64,000 nt of DNA, taken from Allolobophora icterica (lineage: Eukaryota; Annelida; Clitellata; Crassiclitellata; Lumbricidae). The notes below the pieces were generated by a model that worked only from the letters and a program-made list of their open reading frames with translations, did not search any database and had not been told where the DNA came from. This document shows, piece by piece, positions 37,590 to 50,639 of this stretch (positions within the stretch are counted from its first letter, which is position 1; the number at the start of each line of letters is the position of its first letter). A program made the translations under genes and the position numbers. The DNA lies in contig OY744616.1 of assembly GCA_963556255.1 (NCBI GenBank), positions 35,882,966-35,946,965 on the forward strand. Reading direction: 5' to 3'.

Positions 37590-37895
37590 CAGAATGTAGA
37601 ATAGGTAAGAGTAGCAGGATTTTGAATAGGCAAGAGTAGCAGGATTTTGAATAGGTAAGAGTAGCAGGATTTTGAAATAGGTAAGAGTAGCAGGATTTTG
37701 AATAGGTAAGAGTGGCAGGATTTTAGGTAACAGTAGCAGGATTTTGAATAGGTAACAGTAGCAGAATGATGAATAGGCAAGAATAGCAGGATTTTGAATA
37801 GGTAAGAGTAGCAGGATTTTGAATAGGTAAGAGTAGCAGAATGTTGAATAGATAACAGTAGCAGAGTGGTGAATAGGTAACAGTAGCAGGATGTA
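37590..37895. repeat. 25-bp VNTR in intron 8 of copy B
   Basis: About 12 copies of 'aataggtaagagtagcaggattttg' with variants. Copy C has about four diverged copies at 48240-48340 and copy A has none. Confidence 0.9.
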
Positions 37896-39404
37896 GTATG
37901 TGGTTGAGTAGTTATATCTTGTAATCAGATTCGAATACTAGATATAGATGACGTGGAAGGAACTCAACAGAGAATTTCACTTTTATTCATATTAAGATTT
38001 ACTCCTCTTTGAGACATTCATCTTGGTACTTCACAAGTACCAGCTATAATGCATCATCATCAGAATTACTGAATGCGTTTTAACAGTTTTTGCATAAGCG
38101 CAGAATTTACTTTTGACTGTTTATGCATATCTTTTAACGGTCGTCGTTTGTTTTTCGTTCAGGACGCAAAGTGGGAATGGGAATGGGTTGGTCTTCGTCC
38201 ATGCCGAAATCCACTGCGACTGGAAAGGGAAATCGTCCAATTCAAAAGCGGATCGCTCCCGGTTTGTAATAAAAACAGAGCCCCATTAATGACTCACATT
38301 AAACATCTAATCCTATTTTAAATCAATCTACCTACCTATTCCTAAGTGTGCTTAAGTTATCACTCCTTGGTTTATTCTCATAATTAAAACAGCTCTAGCG
38401 TAACACTTCGTTACAAGTAGCTTACTCTAAATATTTAAGCCTGCTTAATTTCGTCATAATAGACGTGAAAAAGCACCTGTTTAGACAAATAACCGAAAGC
38501 AATGGAGTACATCATTTATTCGAACCCATCGCTGCCAAATGACTGGCCTCATCAACTAATGCTGATATAGCTGCTGCTGTTGATGACCATGATGAGGGTA
38601 ATGATGAGTCACTTTACTTGACTCAATTGGAATATAATTGTCTGAAATGAACAGGAGGTTGATATATGTTTAAACAGGTTATCCACAACTACGGCCACAG
38701 TGGAGACGGTGTAGGGTTGGCCTGGGGAACTGCAAAACATGCCTGTCGATTGGTCTGTGAGCTCGTCACGGCGTCGACTCCAGCGATGGCAAAGCTGTGA
38801 ACCACTTTTGATCAGAGTTACAGGGCAAAAAGAACGAGTCATAGAGTGAAAATGAGAAAACCTGGAAATTGTTCAAATTTTGGAATTAATCAATACTACG
38901 TGGCAACAGTAAAAAGAGTTCTAAGGTTGAAAGACACGTGATATCAAGTGTGAGCCATATTAAAGACATGAGTAAATATGGACAATAGAGATCAGATTAG
39001 ATAATATCAAAAAGAAATAGGGAGGAATTATGTCTAGCTCACAGATATTTACTCTGCTTGACTTTTAATTCTTGTAATCTTTTCGGTGCAATACAGGACG
39101 ATATGTAGGGACAATCATGCTACGAACACTGGCTTTAGCAATTACTGCGATTAATATCATATATTTACAAAATGGCGACGGCGATAACGAACTCTCTAAT
39201 AATTATGAGAAGCTGTCAAATACATGATGATAATAAGCTAAGAATGTGACATAGCTAAGCTCCTTTCCTCCACTTGGTGTCTCTTGACACGTCACCTCTG
39301 ATACGACGCAGCGCTCGTGAATAAGCTAGTGCCCTGTTTCTAAGTGGCTTTAAGAAATTTCGAGATTGCGATTACGATTATTAATAGGAATAATCACAAT
39401 AGCA

Positions 39405-39640
39405 GCTGCTAGACTAATTGCCGACTGAGAACGGCCATGACCGAGACTGGTTCTTTTGTTAGTATAGGTCCTGCATTGTGGAATCAACTTCCTCCTTCGG
39501 TCCGGGCTGCACTACTGTCTGGTGGTCCTGCCACAGCTTTTCGTTATCTTAAAACTTGCCTTTATTTTCGAGGACTTTCGCACTGGGAGCGCCTCTGATT
39601 GGTGGGTACTGGGTAGAGGCGTTTTATAGGTTTTGAAATA
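39405..39640 (+). mobile_element. LINE L-b 3'-end fragment in unit 2 3' flank
   Basis: Near-identical orthologue of 27880-28110 (same ALWNQLPPSVRAA and HWERL-stop frame), hence inserted before units 1 and 2 separated. Confidence 0.8.
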
Positions 39641-41819
39641 CAACACAATACAATATCCAATAGAATAATTAGGTCTATAATGATGATAACGATGACGAAG
39701 AAGAACAATATGATCACGATGAAACTATGCATTTAATGGTCGTGTACAACAATAGAGGCTAATTATATTGATTGGAGCTGATGACCGCGATGACAAGAAC
39801 AATAATAAGAACGAACATAGTAGTGCCACCATTATAGTAGTACCACCATTATGAGATCAAACAATAGGCGATGACATCATCCCTCTGACCCTCCCCGCCC
39901 GTACTACGGCTTTGAAAAGAAACAATAGGAAGCTGAGACAGTTGGGAGATGGGGTCGCACAAACAAAGGGAGCTGGCCCACACAAAGAAACATTTGCATG
40001 CAGTTACCATATAGCCAAATACAACTATATATCTATACAATACAAACGTATTTATACGTATGTATATATACAATATCTGCATGAATTAATAGCTAACTAG
40101 TACAGTTGTGTTGTTGAATATGCATATGTATGTATATACACGATAATATATTATGTAATGAGCCAGACAGAAGGAGAGTATTAAGCTAAAACCAACTTAC
40201 CTGTGTATCCTACTCTCAATATATATATATATCGAGTTTTCGAATGTTGTCAGAATTCAATAGGCCACTGACATTGGATTCCTTAACCATACTCGATTGC
40301 TTTGATGTAAAATAATCGTCAAAACCTACGTTTATCTGAGGCTACAGTTCTCCCTCTCCCTGCCTCATTCCCTTTCCTCCCCCGACCCCTCTCTCCCTCC
40401 ATACTTGTCGCCGATCGATCTCCTTCTCCCAGGCGGGGCGTTGATGTTGTATTCATCTCCCCAACTTCGCCGATTAACGTATCCATCTGTGTGGGCAGCA
40501 CGTAAGCTTTGGGACGCTCGACTGCCTCCAATTAAGTCTGCCTTTGACTCAGTAAGAGTCTGTGTTAGGCATGGCCACAAGGCCATGGTGGCCTCTTAGA
40601 TATGCAGGCCCTGGATGTGCAAGGCTGTGCACCTATGCATGGCCAACTTCACGTGGACATTGATCGCTGGCTGAATGTACAACTAGCTGATATTGAATAA
40701 GTTCATCTTATGAACTCGGCTCAGCAGATTACATTTTCAATTTCGTAAACAAGCGGTATAGACTTTGACAGTAATTAACAGACGAAGGAGCTGGGTAATA
40801 AAAGAAAAATCTTACATCTGATGATAAGCGTCTGTCTTAATCTCTTTGTCTGGATCATATTATTATTATCTCAGCACAAACGTCGCTCTTAGTCTTGGCG
40901 TCTTGTATACGCAAACTGCAAACTTTGAACCACAGCTGTAAAGGACTTATCATTCATTGAGTTTATCTAAGAATCAGGACGTTCGTTGCAAGCAAGGCGT
41001 TTCATCGGTCTGTTAATTTTGTTCAAGTAAAGCTCGTCTGACTGAGTAAGTATGTAGAACCGTTTTGATAGACAGGAGGAATTCGGCAGCCTTACTGGTG
41101 AACCTTAATGTTTGAATGTTATCAATTTGCCTCATATTATTTAACTTTATGCAAAATCTTTTCCATAGCGCTCATTCATTCTATCTAGATTTGGATTGAT
41201 GTCTGTTTTCGGTAGAGGGCCTGGAATCCACGTGTGTGTGTGTGTGTGTGTGTGCCCAAACTTGGTGTCTGATTAACTAGCTCCTAGTGGTTAAACTAAC
41301 TTGTTAACAAATCTGGTTAACTGTTTGATCGAGATAATTGTGCATTGTTTTGTAAACTGATGCAACATATAATTGGCATCTAGCACCATTTGGACTAATG
41401 CAGAGTCTCATTAGTTAGCTCTCTTTGAGTGGCGCTGTATAAATGCTCAATTACATTTACCATTACTGAAAATCTAAGACGTTACTTTGGACGCAAAATG
41501 AAGAGCATAGTAACGCGAAGGGTGGGTATGGCATACAGTAGATACAATGGTTAGAAGGCGCAGCTCAAACATGGTCTCTATCCCAAGTTACATGCATTAT
41601 GCTGTGACGTATTAGATACGTGGTAGTAATATTTGCGGTTATCTAGTTACATTGACTTGTGCTCCATAAATCTTGGTGTAATAATTAAGGATAAACAGGT
41701 TATGTCAGACAGTGTATAGTGCAATGTAATGTGTACAATGTAAACAGAAATTTCTATACCACTACTGCAATCTCCTCTGCAGTTTTCACAAATACATGCA
41801 TGCATACCTACACACATAC

Positions 41820-41932
<113 letters not shown>

Positions 41933-42059
41933 ATAATAGCCTACATGCATACATAAATACACATATACATGCACACACATACATACATACATAAATACAT
42001 ACATGCTGTAACATACATGCAGATATATAACCCCTGTGTCAGAGCTTTGAATTGGCTTT

Positions 42060-42272
42060 CTGTTCAGCATAGGATTGGTTTCAGATTGGGGCTCAGAGTT
42101 CATTAAACTCTGGACTCTGGCCAACCACATTACTTGAAATCAGACCTTATTCTCCAGACTTAACTTGATTCAATAAGGTCATCTGATTAACTTTGGTCAT
42201 ACCTAAAACAAGAAATGCTCTTTGTGATCGAGCTTCGTCAGTTGATGGAGCTACTTTTGGAGCTCTCTCCGC

Positions 42273-42310
<38 letters not shown>

Positions 42311-42485
42311 ATTCTTCTGCTCCGTCGCTTATGACATCCTTATGTCATTTCGCTCGCAACTTCAGACTTACCTCTTTCAAACTGCGTAAATACCATAGGC
42401 TGTCTCTCTGTTTAACGGACTTACCTTCTGGATGTTGTCCTGGTTATGACTTGGTTTGATGTGCCATCGGTTGATGCCTAGTGCA
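42060..42485 (+). mobile_element. LINE L-a 3'-end fragment upstream of DDO copy C
   Basis: A frame reads IPKTRNALCDRASSVDGATF...RLTSFKLRKYHRLS, a decayed ORF2 C-terminus, interrupted by a (GT)n run at 42273-42308. The full 3' UTR ('gccatcggttgatgcc...ggcgatag') is kept. Confidence 0.75.
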
Positions 42486-42611
42486 TTTGATACCGGGGCG
42501 ATAGTAATAATAATAATAATTAAACTGTCCGAGTTTTAATGTATTTTTTATCCTGTGAGAGCCTATTGTATTCAACCGCATCCTTCCTCGCCTTTCCGCA
42601 GTGTTTGCATC

Positions 42612-42657
42612 TGTCGTAGCTTAAACGATAAAGCCGTCAGTCTCCGCAACCTGCCCA
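42612..42657 (+). promoter_or_regulatory. conserved leader immediately upstream of DDO start
   Basis: About 45 bp ('tctgtcgtagcttaaac...aacctgccca' then ATG) is nearly identical to 19827-19872 of copy A and missing from copy B. The 'ctgtcgtag' could be a 3' splice site of a 5'-UTR intron. The function is inferred from conservation only. Confidence 0.4.
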
Positions 42658-45600
42658 ATGTCATCGAAGCAGAGAATAGCCGTCGTTGGAGCTGGTGTCG
42701 TGGGGCTGAGTACCGCCGTTCAGATCCAGGCGGCTCTTCCGTCGTCCCAGGTAACGATCATCGCCGATAGGTTCAATCAGGATACGACGAGCGATGGAGC
42801 AGCTGGAATATTCCAACCGAATGGTGAGGTCGTCCCTGGAGTTCAACTGGATCTGCTCAGGTGCGTCTTATTGTGCGCTTGACTGATTATGCCAAGTACA
42901 TGCTGAGAATAACAACAGGTGATCTAAAGGCGCGAAGGAAAGTGGAAATGAAAAGTCTTCTATGTGTGACGAACATGAAAGTTTATTGAACGGTTTCCAG
43001 AAATAGTCACACCTGCTCAGTAGTCGATAATATGTTGATACCTGGTTAGTTTGAGGAAGACCGTAACCTTTCCGACATGAGGTAAATGTATAGGCCTAGC
43101 TTAATTGAAAGAAATAATACGCTACAATTTAAGTCAAAGGAATGTTTATAGCTAGCATCAAAGAATTGTATTCTTTTAACAGAACGCTTCTTCAATAGAT
43201 TTAATAGTATGGTGATATATTTTAACTGCACCTGTGTGTTTATATATGTATATATTTATGGCTTAGTTCACCATTTGTATGTGCGTTTGTCTGTGTATTT
43301 ATATGTGACTTTGTATGCGTCTCTGTATGTATGCGCATGTGTGTGCTTAAAATAGTATTATGACTGGAGGAGGGATGAGGGGAGGGGTGGCAAGAGAGGG
43401 TCGGAGGGGAGAGAGTGGAGGGAGGGAGGGTGTGGAGTCTTCTATTGCAAGCGCTAAAGCTAGAGAGACTGGCTTGGTTTCATCACTGCGTTTGAAGTGA
43501 CTGTCCTGGTTTCATCATGTTATCAACTATACTCTCTGCTCGTTATGAGTGAGTTATGAAAACCCAGATTTCTAATCAGAATCTAAGCTGATCTAATGAC
43601 TTCTATAGCGCCTTTATTATGATGTCCAAGACATAAGTCGATGGTCGCTTCGAGTAAGAGCGAGATTTCTTAAGTTTGTGCCAAAAACTATTAATTATTA
43701 TCAAGATTCTGTCAGCTTTCTTATCAGTAGCTCTGTTGTTAAAAAACATCTGTACGGTCTTATAAATTTCATATATTGTGAGGTTATGTTTTAGGCAGTG
43801 GACGAAAGATTCCTTTGAGTTTTACAACGAACTGGCTCATTCGCCAGAGGCAGTTAATGCAGGAGTTGGTGTAATCAGCGCATTTCAGTTCTTTATCGAC
43901 AGTGAAATAGAAAAGGCAAGTCAAAGAAATGTTGGTAAACTGAATTATGAGTTTGTTATGAAAAAAAAGACGGAAGAATGTTTAGTTACACTGCGACAGC
44001 ACCCAACTTCCTGTCAATGAGATAATTAACTCAGATAAGGCTGTGGTTGGGCTCAAGAAAGATATTGCTTGTTTAAGAGCTCGCCCTGAGAATCAAGCCT
44101 CAGACGCTGAAGGTTAGTAATCAATCACCCTGTAATTGTAGTTGAAAATTTATATAACGCCACTCTAAGGGAAAACTGATCTGCGCCACGTATATATAGT
44201 TCAATGTAATTATAAACTAGAATACTACACCGGTTAGCAAAACAATGCCTAGTACAATAGAAGAGTCACCAATATGCCATTCTTATTAACTGATCTTATA
44301 AAAAAAATAAGGCGCTTACCTGAACCAACAATATCCATTGAACATAAAAACGAACGGAATGGGATTTGGAATGTTAACTTGTACATGGTCTGTACTATAT
44401 AATACTGACATTCTCAATCCATCTGACTAATTCTCAAATCTCGCTAGCACATACATTTCTTTGTCATAGCACTGGAAATATATGCTTTATTATTTATTAT
44501 TATCATTACTACTATTATCGTTTAGACTGTTGTAAGCTGTGATGCGGTGTGTCATCCTTCGTTGATTTATAATAAACGAATATACATATATACTGACCTT
44601 TCAATGCAGCAACGATTCGAAGTTCAAATGCTGTTCATGAACTCGTCAAAGACAAGAGCAGAGCAAACTGTGGACTGTTCAGTTGAAAAGCGATCATTAC
44701 TGAAGTTACCCTGTGATGATTTTTCAGGATCCCGTTTATAAGGATTTCGTATACGACTACAGACAATGCACCGAAGCAGAACACAAGATTTTTCCACACA
44801 CAGACAAAGCTCAGTGAGTTTTATGTCAACAGAAAGTTTATTTTCTAATCTGCATTCAACTTTCCTGTAGTTTTCCCATTGCAAAAAAACACAGTTTCTT
44901 GTTTAATTACTATTCCCTGGCTTGACATGACCTTACCTGAACCTTACTTTACCCTAAGTAACCTCAGGTGACCTCGTCTTATCTGACCCCAGCCATAAGT
45001 TTCTTTACGAAAACCGGAGAGTACTGCCCAAGGCCCAGCCTGTAATGCAATGGTTTGCAACTAAACCTAATATAGCGCTTTTACATCTCTTAAGATTCCG
45101 TTGATACAGTATTTCACGGTTTGATATTAACTTTGTAGCTCTGCGTTCCGATACACTACATTGATCGTCGAAGGAAGATGGTTTCTACCATGGCTAATGA
45201 AGAGGTAAACTGTCATGGTAAACTGGTAAATTTTTTATGAAGCGCTACTCTAAGATAGGCCTTCAGATTATTCACGAGCGCTGTCCTGTGTCAGATGGGT
45301 TGACCAGAGATGTCACGTGATCAGAGTCTGTTTGAAGTGAAAAGTTATAGAGTTTCAAGTAGTGGAGCATGAGGCAGTTGTACCCTTGTCTTTCTTTCTT
45401 TCTTCAGTATTTTCAGTTAGTAGTGTTATTACTATTAGTTGAAGTAAATGTTTGCAGTAGCTTTATCCTCATCATCAGTTTTTTTTACTTTAACACCAGA
45501 GCATATAACTGTATTTCAAAGGTTTGAAGAGAAAGGAGGTCGTGTGGAAAAGAGGAAGCTCAAGAGCCTTGAAGAGGTTGTAATTCACTTCACCGACATT

Positions 45601-48600
45601 AGCATGATTTCTTCCAAGCATTCGACCTAATGCACAACTTACTGCTACGCGATTGTTGCCTTGAACATCTATGAAAATAATTGCTAATGATAGAAAATAA
45701 TAATTAATTAATCTACTGAATGTGAATAAAATACTGGTCATGCACTCGATTCAATAAATTTGATTTGATTTGAGAATGTTAAACTAATGCCAATGCGTTA
45801 GTATTTAATGATAAAACAAATGCTATTTGCCAGTTAATGCTAAGGTGATCAAAATTCTATTAAATAAGCATAATTATTCCTACAACTTAAATACGCATGT
45901 GAGATCAATTCTGTTCGAAGTTCTATTTTGATAATTACAATTAGAGCTTATACATTAGCAGCTTTACTGTTTCAGCTGGTTGGACGTTTCGACATAGTAG
46001 TTAACTGCACCGGATTCGGAAGCTTTGAGTTGCTAGGAGACGAAAAAATGGTTCCAAACAGAGGTCAAGTGATTCGTGTAAGTCAGGAATATATCTAAAC
46101 TAATCTAATTTGATGACTTCTATAGCGCCGTTATAAAAAGACATCAGTCGGTCACAATTATTACAGCTGTTGGTCCTTTAATTATTCAAGCCCGAAGTAC
46201 CACGGATGAAATACATGTATATTCTGGTTCCCCAATACGTAGAACTGAGTCTTATAAGCATTGCTCTTTTTCCCCAAAAGAGATAGAACTGTTCTAGCAT
46301 AACGTGTCTTATTAAATGCCTTGATCTGTTTTCCAAGAGCTAGAACTGTTCTAGCATAGCGAGTCTCATTAGCCTTCATCTGTTTTCCAAGAGCTAGAAC
46401 TTTTCTAGCATAACGAGTTTTATTAGCTTCTGGTCCAACTCGCTGAAAGTTTATCTAAATTATTGTTCCTTCGGCGCAGTTTTCCAAGTCTTCTCAGTTT
46501 CTACAGAAGACATTTTTCAGCCAACTAATCCAATGTTTCCTGTCTCTCTTTCTCAGCAGACTGGAAATTAACTGGGTTACAGTTATTTTTACCGACGCTT
46601 AATGCCACGTGTACTAGAAATCGGCTCCAAAGTTGTTATTTATTGCAATCTGTAACTTACTAATTGCGATAGCTCAACTGTTTTAATCTTGAAGGTAAAA
46701 GCTCCATGGTTGAAACATTCGCTGATGGTCGATGATGATGTCTACATCATTCCAGGGTAAATCCTTTCTACCACATGTGTATAGACTTTAAGGATTGTAC
46801 TCTTCCAAAAATCTCTACTTCTCCTGCTATCTTTGAACGGCTAGAAAGCGCCCCTGGCGAATTCCTAAGCAGGTCTTAGCATTTGTAATTGTAATTAGTA
46901 ACTTCTATTGTGCCAGTGCCTAATGCACAGAGTATCAAACGATGAAACGCCATAAGGAAAGGAGCGCCGCTTGTGGCTGCTCGCGGGTGCTGAGTTCTGC
47001 CATTTTAGTGCCAAAGTTTATCCTGCCCGCTAGGCGTTGTGAGGCGCCCTTGTAGCGGTACGGCCGTGTTACGGCGCCATATAAATTGTCGTTATCATCA
47101 TCAACGCCAACACCAAGCCATAATCAGATCAACATCCAGAAGATCAGTCCGTTAGACAAAGAGCTGGCTACGCAATTGGTAAGAGATAAGCCTTAAGCTG
47201 AGAATGAAATGACATAAGCGACTGAGCAGAATGGACACAAGGAGAGAGCTCCAATAACTAGGTCCATCAACTGATAAAGCTCGTCCACAAAGAGCAGTTC
47301 TTGTTTTAGGTAAGACCAGAGAAGGATAACCAGATGACCTCGTCGAATAATGCTAAGTCTGGAGAACGAGGTCTGATTTTAAGTATTGTGGCTGGCCAGA
47401 GATCAGAGTTTTATGAACTATGAGCCCCAATTTCAAACTAATTTTGCCCTGCCCTGTCCCGCCATGCCTGCCCTGCCCTGACCTTTGTATTCTTTTCTTT
47501 CCAGGAGAGACACGGTCGTTGTGGGTGGCACAAGACAGCAAGGAGATGCAGACCTTAATGTCCGAGCCTCGGATCGAGATCGAATTTGGGCAACAGCCTG
47601 CAAATACATCCCCAGCTTAAAAGTGAGAACAAGCACATACTATTTTATGTCTTAAAATATTAAACAATTGTCATAACTGTTGCTATTTTGATATCATTAA
47701 TGTTATAATTTTTATTAAACAATCACTTATAGCGTGTTACTTTATGAGTTCCTCTCCAAAGTGGCGTATATAGCTGGAGAAAGTTCGTTTGCCATATGAA
47801 ATTAAAAAAAGAGAAGGATCCTTCAAGGCTGGTGGTAATGAACCATATTAATAGAGTGAGAGAAGACGTGGAAACCGCGTGTCGTTTTTGGCTAGTTGGA
47901 ATAAGCAGTGGACCAGAGGAAGCTGATCTTAACTTTATCCTGGTGTGGTGGAATGCTGAAGCCAGCGAAGTAACATCGTGTTAAGCCAACAAGTGCTTTG
48001 CATACAAAGACAACAACCTTCGCGCTGGACCCGACCTGGGAAAGGTAACCAGTGTCATTTTGAAACTATTAAATGCATAACTGGGGAACCTTGGAGACAA
48101 ATGAAGAACAACTCGAGCAGTTGCATGCAAGGAGTAAGGAGTCACAAACGCGACGAGAAAGAGAACCGAGTATTGATTGAATTACAGTAATCCAGACGCC
48201 TAAGACAAGAACATGGGCGGCATCTAGGTTCAGAGACCGACGAACAGGTTACAGTAGTAGGGCGTAGAATAGGTAAATAGTAGTAGGGTGTAGAATAGGT
48301 ATCAGTAGTGGGATTTAGAAAAGGTAACAGTAGCAGGATGTAGTATGTAGTTGAGTAGTTATATCTTGTAATCAGATTCGAATACTAACTATAAATGACC
48401 TGGGAAGAACTCAACAGAGAATTTCAATTTTATTCATGCTAAGACTTTGTCCTCTTTGAGACATTCATCCAGGTGCTTCACCAGCATAGGCGCAATTTGT
48501 GGGGGGGCGAGGGGTATCCGTACCCTCCCCCACTTTTTTGGACTAGATGGTGCCGTACCCCCACTTTTTGAACAATGCCAATCAGTATTTTATTATTATG

Positions 48601-49696
48601 TCTTCCCAAAGATCACAGTCTCCGCCTTGCATCGTGTATGTAAGAAATTGATGCCCCCACTTTTTAGATCAATGTTGTGCCAATGTTAACCAGTACCGTT
48701 TAAAATGCTTCATTGTCAAACTCAGTGAATGCGTTTCTTTAAGCAGACAGTTTTTGCTTATGATCATTCCATCAGCGCAGACTTTGCTTTTCTTATTGAA
48801 CGCTCGGTGTTTGCTTTTCTTTCAGGACGCAAAGTGGGAATGGGAATGGGTCGGTCTCCGTCCTTTCCGAAATCCACTGCGCCTGGAAAGGGAAATCGTT
48901 CAATTCAAAAACGGATCGCTCCCGGTTTGTAATAAAAGCAGACCGCAGTATGCATTTAAGATACAAAGTAAAATGGCAAGGTATGATTAGGTACGATATT
49001 GTAAGTAAAGGTGTAGTGACTTTTAGTAAGGTAGGAAAAGGCATGAAAAAGCAAGTCAAGTCAAGGTAAGATAGGCTATGATAACACAAGATAAGGCATG
49101 ATGAGGTAATATAAGACCGTTGATAAATTGATTTGACACCAGTCTTCTAAGTTTTAAAAGTATGAAACCGTGTTGAAACCATTGCAAATGAAACATCTAA
49201 TCGTATTTTAGTTCATCTACCTACCTATTCCTAAGTTCTGCCTAAGTTATCTTTGGGTTTATTCCCATACTTAACCTCACTCTAGTGTAACACCGTTATA
49301 AATTGCTTACCCGAGATATTTAAGACTGCTTAATTTCGTCATGACAGACAGAACATGAAAAAGCACTAGTTTAGACATATTTATAACCGAAAGCAATGAA
49401 GATCATCATTTATTCGAACCCATCGCTGCCAAATGGCTTGTCTCAGCAACTGATGCTGATATAAGCTGTTGCTGTTAATGACCATGATGAGGATAATAAT
49501 GAGTTACTTTATCTGGCTCAAATGGAAATATTATTATTTTAAACAAACATGAGGTTTACATGTCTTTAAACAGGTTATCCACAACTACGGCCACAGTGGA
49601 GAAGGCGTGGGGTTGGCATGGGGAACAGCAAAACATGCCTGTCGATTGGTCTGTGAGCTCGTCACGGTGTCGTCTCCTGCAATGGCAAAGCTATGA
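42658..49696 (+). CDS. DDO-like: D-aspartate oxidase-like flavoprotein, copy C (10 exons, 344 aa)
   Basis: Exons: 42658-42860, 43795-43915, 44728-44813, 45139-45204, 45522-45576, 45976-46077, 46695-46756, 47505-47622, 48826-48924, 49574-49696; 1035 nt, no frameshift. FAD loop GAGVVG (11-16), TTSDGAAG, NCTGFGSFELLGDE, Tyr228 in VYIIPG, GGTRQQGD, Arg283 in VGLRP, DAO signature 305-323, C-terminal AKL (peroxisomal PTS1). Intron 2 is GC-AG (AAG|GCAAGT); the exon 1 donor is GTGCGT. Exon 2 differs most from A/B (GVGVISAFQFFIDSEIEK). Predicted FAD-dependent oxidase of D-Asp/D-Glu-type substrates in peroxisomes. It keeps the upstream leader shared with A, so it should be expressed. Substrate choice is inferred from family motifs. 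Confidence 0.95.
46885..47430 (-). mobile_element. LINE L-a 3' fragment, intron 7 of copy C
   Basis: Orthologous to 36420-36815 in copy B. About 140 bp (46940-47100, 'gcgccgcttgtggctgctcgcgg...') interrupts its 3' UTR and looks like a further small insertion. Confidence 0.7.
48485..48685. mobile_element. hAT-type MITE, 201 bp
   Basis: Ends CATAGGCGCAATTTG and GTTGTGCCAATG (imperfect TIRs). Flanks TTCACCAG (48477-48484) and TTAACCAG (48686-48693) form an 8-bp TSD with one mismatch. It lies in intron 8 of copy C; copy B has the uninterrupted sequence near 38035. Confidence 0.78.
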
Positions 49697-50448
49697 GCCA
49701 CTTTGATCAAAGTCACAGGACAAAAGGAACGAGTCATAGAGTAAAAGATCAGAAAGACCTACAAATTGTTCAGCTTTTGGTACTAATCAATACTAATCAA
49801 TAAAGAGGCTGTAGTCAAAGGGGTTCAAGGTAGAGATTGAGACACATAATTATGCTGTCAAATTTTGAAACATATTAAACACATGCTATTTATAAATGAT
49901 TAAAGACGGATGGACAATAGAAGATCAGATTAGGTAATATGAAAGAGAAATAGATAGGAATTATGTCTAACTCACAGAATATAGCTAGTATATACTCTGC
50001 TTGACTTTTAATTCTTGTAATCTTTTCGGTGCAATACAGGGTGATATGTAGCGATAATATTGCTACGAATCTGAATTTGGCAATGATTGCGATTAATTAT
50101 TCTAAAAAAGCGAATATGTTGACGTCGATATCGGATATGACAAGCTGTTAGTCAGATGATGATAATAATCTAATGATTGACATAACTAAACTCCTTTCCT
50201 CCACTGAGTGTCTCTGGACGCACCACCTCTGATATGACGCAGCGCTCGTGAATAAACTAGTGCCCTGTTTCTAAGTGGCGTTTAAGAAATTTCGCGACAG
50301 CGATTACGATTATTAATTGGAACAATAACAATAATTAGGTCTATAATGATGATAACGATGAAGAAGAACAACACGACCACGATGAAACTACAATGTGATG
50401 GTTGTGGTACAACAGCGGAGGCTAATTATTGTGACTGGGACTGATGAC

Positions 50449-50593
50449 CAGTGGCGACGGCGCCTATGTTTGTTGTACGGCTTTTGCCGTACCACTTTTT
50501 AAGGTTTTACGGCAAAAACATAATTTTGCCGTACACTTTTACCCAGACCCTCTAATTTGCCGTACTATTTTTCAATTCGTGGCGCCGCCACTG
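50449..50593. mobile_element. hAT-type MITE, 145 bp
   Basis: TIRs CAGTGGCGACGGCGCC / GGCGCCGCCACTG. Perfect 8-bp TSD CTGATGAC (50441-50448 and 50594-50601). Units 1 and 2 have the empty site (28310, 39778). The interior repeats TTGCCGTAC words on both strands. Confidence 0.94.
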
Positions 50594-50639
50594 CTGATGA
50601 CGACGATTAAAAGAACTATTAAAAGGGCGATTATGTGTC

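Larger units (their letters stand above)
31379..38800 (+). pseudogene. DDO-like: D-aspartate oxidase-like, copy B (exon 3 frameshifted)
   Basis: Exons: 31379-31581, 32088-32208, 32836-32919, 33247-33312, 34229-34283, 34959-35060, 35621-35682, 36884-37001, 38163-38261, 38678-38800. Nine exons have exactly the lengths of A and C, with intact splice sites (intron 2 again GC-AG, AAG|GCGAGT). Exon 3 is 84 nt instead of 86: one T is lost in GTTTAT near 32844 and one T from the T-run near 32899. The net -2 shifts the frame for exons 4-10. The rest still encodes GAGVVG, VYIIPG, VGLRP, the DAO signature and the AKL end. About 190-290 bp of upstream sequence shared by A and C is also missing. It is either a very young pseudogene or an assembly error in short T-runs; the promoter loss favours the former. 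Confidence 0.8.
29200..40560 (+). repeat. tandem duplication unit 2 (DDO copy B)
   Basis: A direct repeat of unit 1, colinear from the 'gttaggcctggccacaagg' block (29225) through the DDO exons to the purine-poor CCCTCTCC block (40350). It carries its own insertions (30409, 33345, 35716) and lacks those of A. Confidence 0.8.
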
